64,000 bases of DNA from SB15 sp964639245 (lineage in GTDB: Bacteria; Chloroflexota; Anaerolineae; Aggregatilineales; J027), in assembly GCA_964639245.1 (NCBI GenBank), contig CAZXCU010000002.1:310001-374000 (forward strand), given 5' to 3'. Of the stretch, positions 33,039 to 40,692 are shown one piece after another (position 1 is the first letter of the stretch; every line of letters begins with the position of its first letter). The notes beneath the pieces are model-generated. The model worked only from the letters and a program-made list of their open reading frames with translations, had not been told where the DNA came from and made no database searches. The position numbers and the translations under genes were made by a program.

Positions 33039-33328
33039 GCTGACCCCTGACGCGGTTTGCTGCGCTGTTCTTCGACCCATGCCGCACTATCTTCTATATG
33101 GGAGTAGCCGGGTTCTATTGTTTGAAGAAATGCAGCAATTTTATCTCCAGTAATCGGTTGTGGATTACGATACAACGCGATTAATTCATGAATTTCTTCA
33201 TCTGTGAAAGGCGATTCGGGTAGCTGCACTGTAATTTCGACTTCTTCGCCGGGTTGCACATCGTCCGGCAAGTCCACGATGATTTGTTTTTGGGGGGTGA
33301 CAATGGCTTTCAAATGGAGGGTGGTCAT
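33032..33328 (-). CDS. Putative antitoxin of the VapC pair
   Basis: 98 residues. The N-terminal half (HLKAIVTPQKQIIVDLPDDV, then GEEVEITVQLP) has the short-strand pattern of antitoxins whose first half is a DNA-binding or dimerising beta unit. The second half is acidic and helical (FTDEEIHELIALYRNPQ, ending in a charged tail) and suits toxin wrapping. Assignment rests mainly on position: it overlaps the start of a PIN toxin gene and is read first. It should neutralise VapC and autoregulate the pair. No operator palindrome is obvious before its ATG. Confidence 0.72.
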   Translation of the reverse strand: MTTLHLKAIVTPQKQIIVDLPDDVQPGEEVEITVQLPESPFTDEEIHELIALYRNPQPITGDKIAAFLQTIEPGYSHIEDSAAWVEEQRSKPRQGSAW

Positions 33329-33404
33329 GGGGCTTCCTCAAGATTCTGATAATAGGATTTTACCCTGAAAACCAATCCCCGCCGTACAGCAGGGATTGAT
33401 TGAG

Positions 33405-34640
33405 TTATCGGATTTGCGTTGCCAGCGCCTGCGTTTCGTGACTGGGTTCGACCTTGAGGGTGTCTTTGAGTTCTTTCCGCAAACGAAGATATGCTTCTTG
33501 GGCTTTTTGTGGCTGGTTCAATGCCTGATACAGCCTCATGATTTCACGGACAAGATCTTCGCGCTGGGGAACAATCGCGGAGGCCCGTTGATAATAGCCC
33601 AATGCTTCGCCTAATTGCTGGCGATTCTGGTAAATTTCAGCCAAACCACTGAGTGCATCCACATAGACACTTTGGAGTTCTTCGCGCCGCTTGATGACCC
33701 AATCAAGGTCAATCGTACTCAAGAAAGGGCCGCGATACAGACGGATGGCATCTTGATACATCATGATGGCTTCATCGTCATCCGCAATCGCCGCGTTTTG
33801 GACTGATTCTTGAAAGGCAACTACGTCATAATAAACATGGATGTTATCAGCGATGCGATAAAATCCTGCGCCATAGGTGGTTAAATCCTGTCCCAGAATT
33901 TCGCTGATTTTCCGCTTGGTGACATGAAACACGTTGGTTGCTTCATGCTTTTTGAGCGTAGGCCAAAAGGTATCAAAAATATCATTGCGGGTGGTCATGG
34001 CACGGTCAACCATGAAGAAAAACAGGCATTTGGGGAGCAACCCGTCCCAGCGTTCCATGCTGCGCCCATCGACCAGCGCCCGCCCCGGCCCCAAAGAGCG
34101 CACTTCGAGAATATTATTATTGGCGGGGGTGCTGGTGTAATCCACCAACAATTTGTCCTTGTCGTGCGGAATCATCGCTCTAAAGGCTTGCGCGTTATGA
34201 TCTAAAAGGCGGGATGCCACATGACGACTGTAAATGACAATTCGATGATGCGGCTTGAGGTTTTCCGCGAATTTCAAAATAAAATGATCGATAGCTTCTG
34301 AGTCAATATAATCGTAGGCATCAATGACCCAAGTGAAATCCGCCAGTTTATTCACCAGCGCAGCAACTTTTTCGGCAGCTGCGGTGACACTGTTGGGCTG
34401 TTTGGGGAGAGAAATGCCAAGTTGTTGTTCAAAAAGAGGGCCTAATTCTGCATAAAATTCACCTAATGTTGTGTATTGGTGGGAGAGTGGAAGATACGCA
34501 TTGTGTTGGGTTGCCAAAAAACGATAAACGGTATGCCGATGAAATTGATAATCAGAGGGGTGGAGCAAAATCAACGTTTTTTCTGGGGAAAGCGCCTCGA
34601 ATTGTTGATGAATGGTGGTGAGTAAGTCTTGTTTATTCAT
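33405..34640 (-). CDS. BTAD-type transcriptional regulator with N-terminal ATPase-like region
   Basis: 411 residues from the ATG at 34640 (a GTG one codon earlier is possible). The C-terminal 150 residues are a bacterial transcriptional activator domain made of TPR-like helices (YVDALSGLAEIYQNRQQLGE, LVREIMRLYQALNQ). The middle contains a winged-helix-like stretch (NDIFDTFWPTLKKHEATN, VFHVTKRKISEIL) as in SARP regulators. The N-terminal ~180 residues resemble the core of STAND ATPases: a Walker-B-like WVIDAYDYID is visible, but no Walker A loop, so nucleotide hydrolysis is doubtful. It may regulate the neighbouring VapBC or glycan genes, but no target is evident. It stands alone, upstream of an unlinked lipoprotein gene. 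Confidence 0.85.
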   Translation of the reverse strand: MNKQDLLTTIHQQFEALSPEKTLILLHPSDYQFHRHTVYRFLATQHNAYLPLSHQYTTLGEFYAELGPLFEQQLGISLPKQPNSVTAAAEKVAALVNKLADFTWVIDAYDYIDSEAIDHFILKFAENLKPHHRIVIYSRHVASRLLDHNAQAFRAMIPHDKDKLLVDYTSTPANNNILEVRSLGPGRALVDGRSMERWDGLLPKCLFFFMVDRAMTTRNDIFDTFWPTLKKHEATNVFHVTKRKISEILGQDLTTYGAGFYRIADNIHVYYDVVAFQESVQNAAIADDDEAIMMYQDAIRLYRGPFLSTIDLDWVIKRREELQSVYVDALSGLAEIYQNRQQLGEALGYYQRASAIVPQREDLVREIMRLYQALNQPQKAQEAYLRLRKELKDTLKVEPSHETQALATQIR

Positions 34641-34743
34641 CACTCAGTATCCAGTATATTGCTTAGACATAGGTATTATAAACGCTAATTGTAACAATGT
34701 GTATCCATTTCAGTGAAAATGAGAGTTCTTTAAGGTTTTATTT

Positions 34744-35076
34744 TTACCCATCACTTGGGGGGCGGGTTGCGGTTGGGGTTGTTGCACGGGTGGGCAGCCC
34801 ACTGGGGGCATCGGCTTCCTCGGTTGCTTCTTCGGTTAATTCGGCGGTGGCAGTGTCATCAGGGAAATCGGTTTCGGTGGGGAGGGGTGTGAGCGATGCT
34901 GTTAACGTTTCGGTGGGGGTGGCTGTCGTCGTGGCGGTATGAAAGGGGGTCAGAGTGGGTCTGTCCGTGGGCGTTTCAAATTCAAATGTGGGGGCAGGTG
35001 TGCCGGGGGCGCGAAAGGTTGAACAGGCCAGCAGACCCGCCATCAGGAGCAAAAGAATCAGTGTAGTGTGTTTCAT
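34744..35076 (-). CDS. Small Thr/Pro/Glu-rich lipoprotein
   Basis: 110 residues. A signal peptide ends in the lipobox LLAC (Cys18), then a fully low-complexity body follows (TPTDRPTLTPFHTATTT, TAELTEEATEEADAPSG) with no globular domain. It should be lipid-anchored outside the cytoplasmic membrane. Its start is 2 bases after the stop of the (p)ppGpp synthetase gene, so it is probably co-transcribed, though no functional link is obvious. The coding DNA has the same GTGGGGGT-type repeats as other stalk-coding tracts in the window. Confidence 0.8.
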   Translation of the reverse strand: MKHTTLILLLLMAGLLACSTFRAPGTPAPTFEFETPTDRPTLTPFHTATTTATPTETLTASLTPLPTETDFPDDTATAELTEEATEEADAPSGLPTRATTPTATRPPSDG

Positions 35077-35078
35077 GG

Positions 35079-37217
35079 TTATTGTGGTACTTTCGCCAAA
35101 CGGTGAGCATCCACCACATTATCCAAGGCGGAAATTTTGTTTAAGATGCGGCTCAACGTGGTGTAACTGTCTATTTCCATCGTCAGTTGAAAGGTTGCCA
35201 TGCCATCATGAGATGAAATGCGGACATCGGTCATGTTGATATTTTCGGAAGCGGCAATCGAGCCAATTTCTGCCATCAGGCCAGCGCGGTCATGGGCTTC
35301 AATGACCACCGGTGTTTTGATGATGCTGCCTTCGGGTCGTCTGCCCCAGCGCACCGGAATTAAACGCTCATTGATGGATGTCTGACGGTTGCTAATGTTC
35401 GCACAGTCGCTCCGATGGACGGTGACGGTGGATTGGGGGGTAATGTACCCCACAATTTCATCGCCGATTTGTGGCGTGCAGCAGCGTGCCATTTTAACAT
35501 CATAACCCCGCGCACCTAGAATCGGCGTTTTGCGGGCGTTGCTGGCTGTTTCTGGGGGATGATTGCCGTTGGATTCCACCGGGGTTGTTTCCAATTTTTT
35601 GATGACGATTTTTACCGCAGATTCATCGCCTTCGCCAATCGCGGCGAACATATCTTCAATGCTGGTGTAATCGGCGACTTGCCGCAGTTCTTCGTAGGGC
35701 GAATCTTCAATCCCCATCTGATGCAGTTGGGTATCCATCGCTTTGCGCCCCGCTTCAATGAGTTGTTCGCGTGCTTGTTTTCTAAACCAATCCCGAATTT
35801 TGGTACGGGCGCGGTTGGTGCGAACAAAGCGCAGCGTATCTTCTAACCACTCTAGGCTTGGCCCGCCGCGAGTCGCCGTGACAATTTCGACCCGTTCGCC
35901 GGATTTCAGATGATAATCGAGGGGAACAAGTTTGCTATGGACTTTCGCCCCCCGACAGCGATGCCCCACTTCGGTATGAATGTGATACGCAAAGTCAATG
36001 GGTGTTGCGCCGCGTGGCAGGTCAATAATATCGCCTTTGGGGGTGAATACGTAAATGCGGTCATCATCAATATCTTCGATCACGCTGCGGAGAAATTCTT
36101 CCGCGTTTTGTTCGACATTTGCCGGTTCAATCAAGTTCCGCAGGTAATTAATCCGCCGTTCCAGCAGGTGGTTATAACCGGTTTCTTCTTTGTAGCGCCA
36201 ATGCGCCGCAATCCCATATTCGGCGTGATGGTGCATCTCCCATGTGCGGATTTGGACTTCAAAGGTACGGCTTTCTTCGCTGTAGACCGCCGTATGCAAA
36301 CTCTGGTAAAAATTATCTTTGGGAGAGGCAATGTAATCATCAAATTCGCCACGCACAGGCCGCCAGATGCTGTGAACCAGCCCCAAGACCGTATAACAGG
36401 CGAGTCGGTCATCCAGAATCACGCGAATCCCACGGACATCGAAAGTTTCCTCAAAGCGAATATTCTTGCGATTCATCTTTTTATAGATGCTGTAGATATT
36501 TTTAGGCCGCCCGGTGACGGTAGCTTGAATGCCATATTTATTGAGTTGGGCTTGAAGCTGGTCAATGATGTGTTTGAGGAAAAGTTCGCTTTCTGTCTCA
36601 AAAATTTGCAGGCGATGGGCAATAAATTTGTACGCTTCTGGTTCAATATAACGAAAACACAAATCTTCCAGTTCGGCCTTGAGCTTCCACATGCCCAAGC
36701 GATTCGCCAGTGGCACAAAAAGTTCCATCGTTTCTTGGGCGAGTTCGCGCTGGCGGAGGGGTTTGAGCGACCCCAGCGTTTTCATGTTGTGCAGCCTGTC
36801 CGCCAATTTGATGAGAATGACGCGGACATCGTTGCTCATGGAGGTGAGGGTTTTTTTCAGGTAATTGGCTTCGCGGGCTTCCGGCGAAAGTCCCTCTGAG
36901 GAGGCTTTGTCTATTTTCGTGACACCATCTACCAAGCGGGCGACTTCCAAGCCAAATTCGCGTTCAAGGTCGGGCAGGCCAATGTGGGTATCCTCGACGA
37001 CATCGTGTAGCAGACCCGCCGCGATGGTCGACGGGTCAAGGCGCATTTCCGCCAAGATCAGGGCAACCGCTTCGCAGTGTAAAAAATAGGGTTCGCCCGA
37101 TTTGCGAAATTGACCACGGTGAGCCTCTTCTGCCACTTCATAGGCGCGTTCAATCAAGCGCCGATTACCGGGGGTGAGGTCTGGGGGCATCAGAGTCAAT
37201 AATTGCTCAAGCGACAT
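35079..37217 (-). CDS. rel: Bifunctional-type (p)ppGpp synthetase/hydrolase (Rel/SpoT family)
   Basis: 712 residues with the full long-RSH layout: an HD hydrolase domain (His71-Asp72 and Glu75-Asp76 in LLHDVVEDTHIG), a synthetase domain (about 215-330, FDVRGIRVILDD, YQSLHTAV), TGS (about 370-430, IYVFTPKGDIIDLPRGATPIDFAY), a helical/zinc-finger-like region (MARCCTPQIGDEIVGY) and a C-terminal ACT domain. It makes and degrades the stringent-response alarmone. The hydrolase site is intact, yet the synthetase carries EFDD at 291-294, the EXDD form usually associated with synthetase-only RelA rather than the RXKD of bifunctional enzymes. A small lipoprotein gene follows 2 bases after the stop. Confidence 0.96.
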   Translation of the reverse strand: MSLEQLLTLMPPDLTPGNRRLIERAYEVAEEAHRGQFRKSGEPYFLHCEAVALILAEMRLDPSTIAAGLLHDVVEDTHIGLPDLEREFGLEVARLVDGVTKIDKASSEGLSPEAREANYLKKTLTSMSNDVRVILIKLADRLHNMKTLGSLKPLRQRELAQETMELFVPLANRLGMWKLKAELEDLCFRYIEPEAYKFIAHRLQIFETESELFLKHIIDQLQAQLNKYGIQATVTGRPKNIYSIYKKMNRKNIRFEETFDVRGIRVILDDRLACYTVLGLVHSIWRPVRGEFDDYIASPKDNFYQSLHTAVYSEESRTFEVQIRTWEMHHHAEYGIAAHWRYKEETGYNHLLERRINYLRNLIEPANVEQNAEEFLRSVIEDIDDDRIYVFTPKGDIIDLPRGATPIDFAYHIHTEVGHRCRGAKVHSKLVPLDYHLKSGERVEIVTATRGGPSLEWLEDTLRFVRTNRARTKIRDWFRKQAREQLIEAGRKAMDTQLHQMGIEDSPYEELRQVADYTSIEDMFAAIGEGDESAVKIVIKKLETTPVESNGNHPPETASNARKTPILGARGYDVKMARCCTPQIGDEIVGYITPQSTVTVHRSDCANISNRQTSINERLIPVRWGRRPEGSIIKTPVVIEAHDRAGLMAEIGSIAASENINMTDVRISSHDGMATFQLTMEIDSYTTLSRILNKISALDNVVDAHRLAKVPQ

Positions 37218-37287
37218 GCAAGCCCTATCCTATCTCCAACACAACTCAATGAAGTATAAATCTGTCTGCTACAGAATAGCAACGCTA

Positions 37288-37429
37288 TAATTAGGCGTTA
37301 GGAAATAGGTGTTAGGCTTTAAGGTGAAAAAATAATGGGATGGGTTGGTGTTGCCGGGGAATTGATGCCCCTGTCTGGTTCTTTTTCCTAAAACCTAATG
37401 GCTAATCGCTCACTGCTAATTGCTAGGAG
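37288..37429. repeat. Degenerate fold-back of TTAGGCGTTAGG / GCTAATCGC type before moeA
   Basis: TTAGGCGTTAGGAAATAGG at 37291-37309 and the opposite-strand-like CCTAAAACCTAATGGCTAAT at 37387-37406, followed by TGCTAATTGCTAGG, are loosely inverted. A GGGG..CCCC hairpin lies between them. A similar short motif (GATTAGCGATTAGCC) follows the gene ending at 56666. Its last bases supply the moeA ribosome binding site. Confidence 0.35.
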
Positions 37430-37434
37430 ACCTT

Positions 37435-38664
37435 ATGCGCTCGGTACAAGAAGCCTTAAACGAAATTTTGACTGCTTTTCAGGTGGGCAAACCTGAAATT
37501 GTTCCCCTGTTAGCCGCTTTGGGCCGCCCCTTAGCGGAAGCGGTGACGGCCCAGAACGACCTGCCCCTTTTTGACAACAGTTCGATGGATGGTTACGCGG
37601 TGCGGGCAGAGGATGTGGTTTCTGTGCCTGTGACGCTCGATGTTTTGGGAGAAATTCCCGCCGGAACTGCGCCAGCTTTGAGCGTCGGGCAGGGGCAAGC
37701 AGCGCGAATCATGACCGGGGCTGCTCTGCCAGACGGGGCAGATGCGATTGTTCCGATTGAACAGGTGCGCGAAATAGGCGAAGGCGGCGTTCCCGCCCAT
37801 GTGGAAATTTTGCAGGGCAGTTCACGCGGGGCATATATCCGACCACGCGGCGAAGATGTCAAAACAGGCGAGTCTCTGCTTGAAAAAGGACACCTGCTCC
37901 GCCCACAGGATTTAGGGTTGCTGGCGGGGTTGGGGATTGCGCGTGTCCCGGTCATCCAAAAACCACGTGTGGCGGTGCTTTCTACCGGGGATGAACTGCT
38001 TGCGCCGGATGCACCGATTGAAGCGGGTAAAATCCGCGATATGAACAGCTTTTCTATTCCAGCGATGGTGATGAGTCTGGGGGCGGAACCTTACCTGTTA
38101 GGCGTAGCGCAGGATACCGAAAAATCTGTCCATGAAAAATTGATGCAAGCGGTGGAACTGGGCGCGGATTTCATTTTGAGTTCGGCGGGAGTCTCGGTGG
38201 GGACGCATGACGTGGTAAAAGCGGTGATGGAGCAGTTGGGCGCAATCGGTTTTTGGCGGGTGAATATGCGTCCGGGCAAACCTTTGGCGTATGGACAGGT
38301 ACAGGGGATTCCGTTTTTAGGGCTACCGGGTAATCCGGTATCGTCTTTAGTGAGTTTTGAAATTTTTGCCCGCCCTGCCATCCTCAAAATGTTAGGCCAA
38401 TCGCCTGCCGTTCCCGAAATTGAAGTGGCAGTGGGAGAGGCAATGACCAGTGACGGGCGCGAAAGTTATATTCGGGTGCGCTTACAGGGAGCCAATGACG
38501 GGCAAATGTGGGCGTTTGAAACAGGGACTCAAAGCAGTGGGGCGATTTCCTCAATGGTGAAAGCCGATGCGCTGCTGGTGATTCCCGCCGGCATGACTTC
38601 GATCAACGTTGGGGATAAATTAAAAGTACGTCCTTTTGCGGGTGCATCTTTATTTTTCCACTAG
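37435..38664 (+). CDS. moeA: Molybdopterin molybdenumtransferase MoeA
   Basis: 409 residues. It catalyses the insertion of molybdate into adenylated molybdopterin, the last common step of molybdenum cofactor synthesis. Family hallmarks: PLFDNSSMDGYAVRAED near the start, GEIPAGTAP, the central IMTGAALPDGADAIVPIEQ, VAVLSTGDEL, SSAGVSVGTHDVV, RPGKPLAYG and LPGNPVSSLVSFE. AGGAG at 37425-37429 stands 5 bases before the ATG at 37435, which fixes the start; an in-frame TTG at 37420 is upstream of that site and rejected. No other cofactor genes or molybdoenzymes are in the window. Confidence 0.95.
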   Translation: MRSVQEALNEILTAFQVGKPEIVPLLAALGRPLAEAVTAQNDLPLFDNSSMDGYAVRAEDVVSVPVTLDVLGEIPAGTAPALSVGQGQAARIMTGAALPDGADAIVPIEQVREIGEGGVPAHVEILQGSSRGAYIRPRGEDVKTGESLLEKGHLLRPQDLGLLAGLGIARVPVIQKPRVAVLSTGDELLAPDAPIEAGKIRDMNSFSIPAMVMSLGAEPYLLGVAQDTEKSVHEKLMQAVELGADFILSSAGVSVGTHDVVKAVMEQLGAIGFWRVNMRPGKPLAYGQVQGIPFLGLPGNPVSSLVSFEIFARPAILKMLGQSPAVPEIEVAVGEAMTSDGRESYIRVRLQGANDGQMWAFETGTQSSGAISSMVKADALLVIPAGMTSINVGDKLKVRPFAGASLFFH

Positions 38665-38696
38665 TATTAGTGAAAGATAAAAGCTAATAAAAAACG

Positions 38697-38724
38697 TTGC
38701 ACTAAATTGTGAAAATCGTATAAT
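38697..38724 (+). promoter_or_regulatory. Promoter of the secreted-protein gene
   Basis: TTGCAC (38697-38702), 16 bases, TATAAT (38719-38724). The predicted start near 38731 gives a leader of about 37 bases before the ATG at 38768. Confidence 0.6.
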
Positions 38725-38767
38725 CAAGGTTAGAGGGGTATTCGATACCTAATAGAAAGTGAAAGCA

Positions 38768-39322
38768 ATGAAGCCAATCATTTCATTTATAGCGCTGCTC
38801 CTCTTATTTCTGATTGTCCCTTTTGTCCATGCCGATGATCCGGTAGATAACTGGTGCGACCCCGGCGGTGTCTGGGGAGATGGTCGCTGCAATAGTGGGG
38901 ATGAAGGTCAGAATAGCTGGTTTTATACCTGTGGCTGGTATATGGCGCAGCTTGACAGAGGCGAAATTGGGCGATTTGACGTGAGTTCTCAATGCAATAG
39001 TGTGTTGCCCCCCGTGACTCTGCCAGAATTAACTTCTTTGCCGCCAGCACAATTGGCGGTGGTCTGCAAGACTTTCCCTGAAATCGCCAACTCCACTGCC
39101 TGCGCGGGCATTGACCAAAGCGGCACGATTGATGTTGCCAGCGACGGGGTAATTGACTCGTGGGCGCTGTTTGTGACGAGTATGCCGTGTGCCACACCCG
39201 CCAGTATGCCGCCCTTGATTGATTCGATGGAAACCAGCACCAACGCTTATTGGAGCGACGCAGCGTTTGCGCCAATCAATTTAAATGCTTATAGCTGCAT
39301 TTATTCGAATGTTAGTCCGTAA
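38768..39322 (+). CDS. Small Cys-rich secreted protein of unknown function
   Basis: 184 residues from the ATG at 38768 (a GTG three codons earlier is an alternative). A clear signal peptide (PIISFIALLLLFLIVPFVHA) is followed by an acidic mature part with about nine cysteines, e.g. NWCDPGGVWGDGRCNSGDEG, FYTCGWY, SSQCNSV, VVCKTF, STACAGI, SMPCATP, YSCIY. Disulfides are therefore likely, and a DsbA-like protein is encoded 3.5 kb away, though a link is only conjecture. No family was recognised. It has its own promoter and a terminator-like hairpin. Confidence 0.75.
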   Translation: MKPIISFIALLLLFLIVPFVHADDPVDNWCDPGGVWGDGRCNSGDEGQNSWFYTCGWYMAQLDRGEIGRFDVSSQCNSVLPPVTLPELTSLPPAQLAVVCKTFPEIANSTACAGIDQSGTIDVASDGVIDSWALFVTSMPCATPASMPPLIDSMETSTNAYWSDAAFAPINLNAYSCIYSNVSP

Positions 39323-39341
39323 AAAGTGGCTTGAAATCATG

Positions 39342-39363
39342 ACAAGGGGTTTACGCCCCTTGT
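39342..39363. terminator. Bidirectional hairpin between convergent genes
   Basis: ACAAGGGG (39342-39349) pairs with CCCCTTGT (39356-39363) around a six-base loop. The T-run is short on both strands. It separates the secreted-protein gene from the convergent citrate synthase gene. Confidence 0.6.
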
Positions 39364-39381
39364 TTAGAACCTATCCCATGT

Positions 39382-40578
39382 TTAAGCTGGACTGACCCCC
39401 ACATATTTTGCGCGTGGACGAATCATCTTATCGGTTTGATATTGTTCCAGCGCGTGACCAATCCAACCCACCGTGCGTCCCAAGGCAAACAGCGTCAGGG
39501 GTGTGCCGCGTGGCAGATTAACGGTGTGGGCAAGGGCAACCAATGCAAAATCAATCGTTGGTTCGCTGCCTGTGAGGGTGCGTCCCGCTTCCCCAATGGA
39601 TTTTGCGAGGGCGAGTGCTACCGAATCGGGATACGCTGTTTCTAACGCAGTCAATAAAATACGGGTGCGCGGGTCGCCGTCAGGATATAAGCGATGCCCG
39701 AATCCGGGAATCGAATCGCCACGTTTAAGCCGATGTGCCAGACTCGCCTCAGCGTATTGGGGTTCGCCCACTTCCCGAAAAAGCGCTTCTACCCGTTCGG
39801 TATGTCCCCCGTGTTTATGCCCCTGTAACGCGGCTAACCCCGCCGCAATCACTGCATACAGGGTTGAGCCTGTCGAAGCCACACAGCGCGCTGTAAAAGA
39901 GGACGCATTGAGTTCGTGGTCGGCGCTAACCACCAGCGCAGTATTGAGCAAATGGGCAACTTTTTCATCCGCGCTCAGGGTTTCGCCCATTGTGGCACGC
40001 GGGGTGGGGGTGTTTGCGGCAAGGGCAGCCATCCAGCGTAAAATTTTCACGCCTGTCTGCAAAATATTTTCTGTGCGGGTGTCATAGGCAGAAAAATCGG
40101 CAGCCCCCATTAACGGCAGCATCACCTGAAAAACTTCAAAGGCGGTCAGGTGGGCAAGCTGCGGACGAACCGCTTCACACACTGCCGGAAATGGGGCAGG
40201 GGGAACTTTAAACAACGGGGTATTTTCCAGTTGGCCTGTCCAGAGGAGCGCGGCGACTTGCTCAATTGAATACTGAGTCGCCAATTCTGCCACATCATAG
40301 CCGCGATAATAACATTTTCCATCGGCAATCAAGGTCAGCGCCGATTCCATGACGGGCAACCCAAAATGCAGCGCGTTTTCGAGCATTTTTTCTGGCTGGT
40401 GACGGCCTTCTTTGCGTTCTTTGAGTTGGTGAATGTCCTCGGCGTGATAGCGGCGTTTGCGCTGGTCTCCCCCGATGGCTTCCGAGCGAATCAACCCGCG
40501 ACTCACATACGAATACAGGGTGGGTAGGCTAATCTGTAAAATTTCGATGGCTTCTTCCGCCGTGTAATGTGATTTCAT
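39382..40578 (-). CDS. Citrate synthase family protein with N-terminal HTH domain
   Basis: 398 residues. The first ~70 are a MerR/excisionase-type helix-turn-helix (YTAEEAIEILQISLPTLYSYVSRGLI, then RRYHAEDIHQL). The rest is a citrate synthase fold with the three catalytic positions present: His in SADHELNAS, His in GFGHRLYPDGDPR, Asp in PTIDFALVAL. The loop usually reading GPLHGGA is GHKHGGH. The fold condenses oxaloacetate or a similar 2-oxoacid with an acyl-CoA; here the HTH implies DNA binding, perhaps autoregulation from the palindromes upstream. AGGAG precedes the ATG on the minus strand. It is divergent from a second citrate synthase gene with 114 bases between them. Confidence 0.9.
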   Translation of the reverse strand: MKSHYTAEEAIEILQISLPTLYSYVSRGLIRSEAIGGDQRKRRYHAEDIHQLKERKEGRHQPEKMLENALHFGLPVMESALTLIADGKCYYRGYDVAELATQYSIEQVAALLWTGQLENTPLFKVPPAPFPAVCEAVRPQLAHLTAFEVFQVMLPLMGAADFSAYDTRTENILQTGVKILRWMAALAANTPTPRATMGETLSADEKVAHLLNTALVVSADHELNASSFTARCVASTGSTLYAVIAAGLAALQGHKHGGHTERVEALFREVGEPQYAEASLAHRLKRGDSIPGFGHRLYPDGDPRTRILLTALETAYPDSVALALAKSIGEAGRTLTGSEPTIDFALVALAHTVNLPRGTPLTLFALGRTVGWIGHALEQYQTDKMIRPRAKYVGVSPA

Positions 40579-40606
40579 TTAAAAAATCTCCTTCACACCA
40601 TCATAA

Positions 40607-40654
40607 AATACATTGATTTATAAATCAAGATTGACAACATAGAATCAATGTATT
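40607..40654. promoter_or_regulatory. Nested palindromes and promoter between the two citrate synthase genes
   Basis: AATACATTGATT (40607-40618) and AATCAATGTATT (40643-40654) are perfect inverted 12-mers. TTGATTTATAAATCAA (40613-40628) is a perfect 16-bp palindrome that uses part of the first arm. TTGACA (40631-40636) followed 17 bases later by TTGAAT gives a rightward promoter lying within the array. The arrangement suits control by the HTH citrate synthase, which is an inference. Confidence 0.6.
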
Positions 40655-40692
40655 TGAATCGGGGTATTGCTATGGATAAAGGAATTTGAAAA

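Noticed and set aside
33039..33080. Longer N-terminus for VapC starting at 33080
   Set aside because: The extra residues are read from the antitoxin gene in another frame, and the PIN fold begins a few residues after the ATG at 33038.
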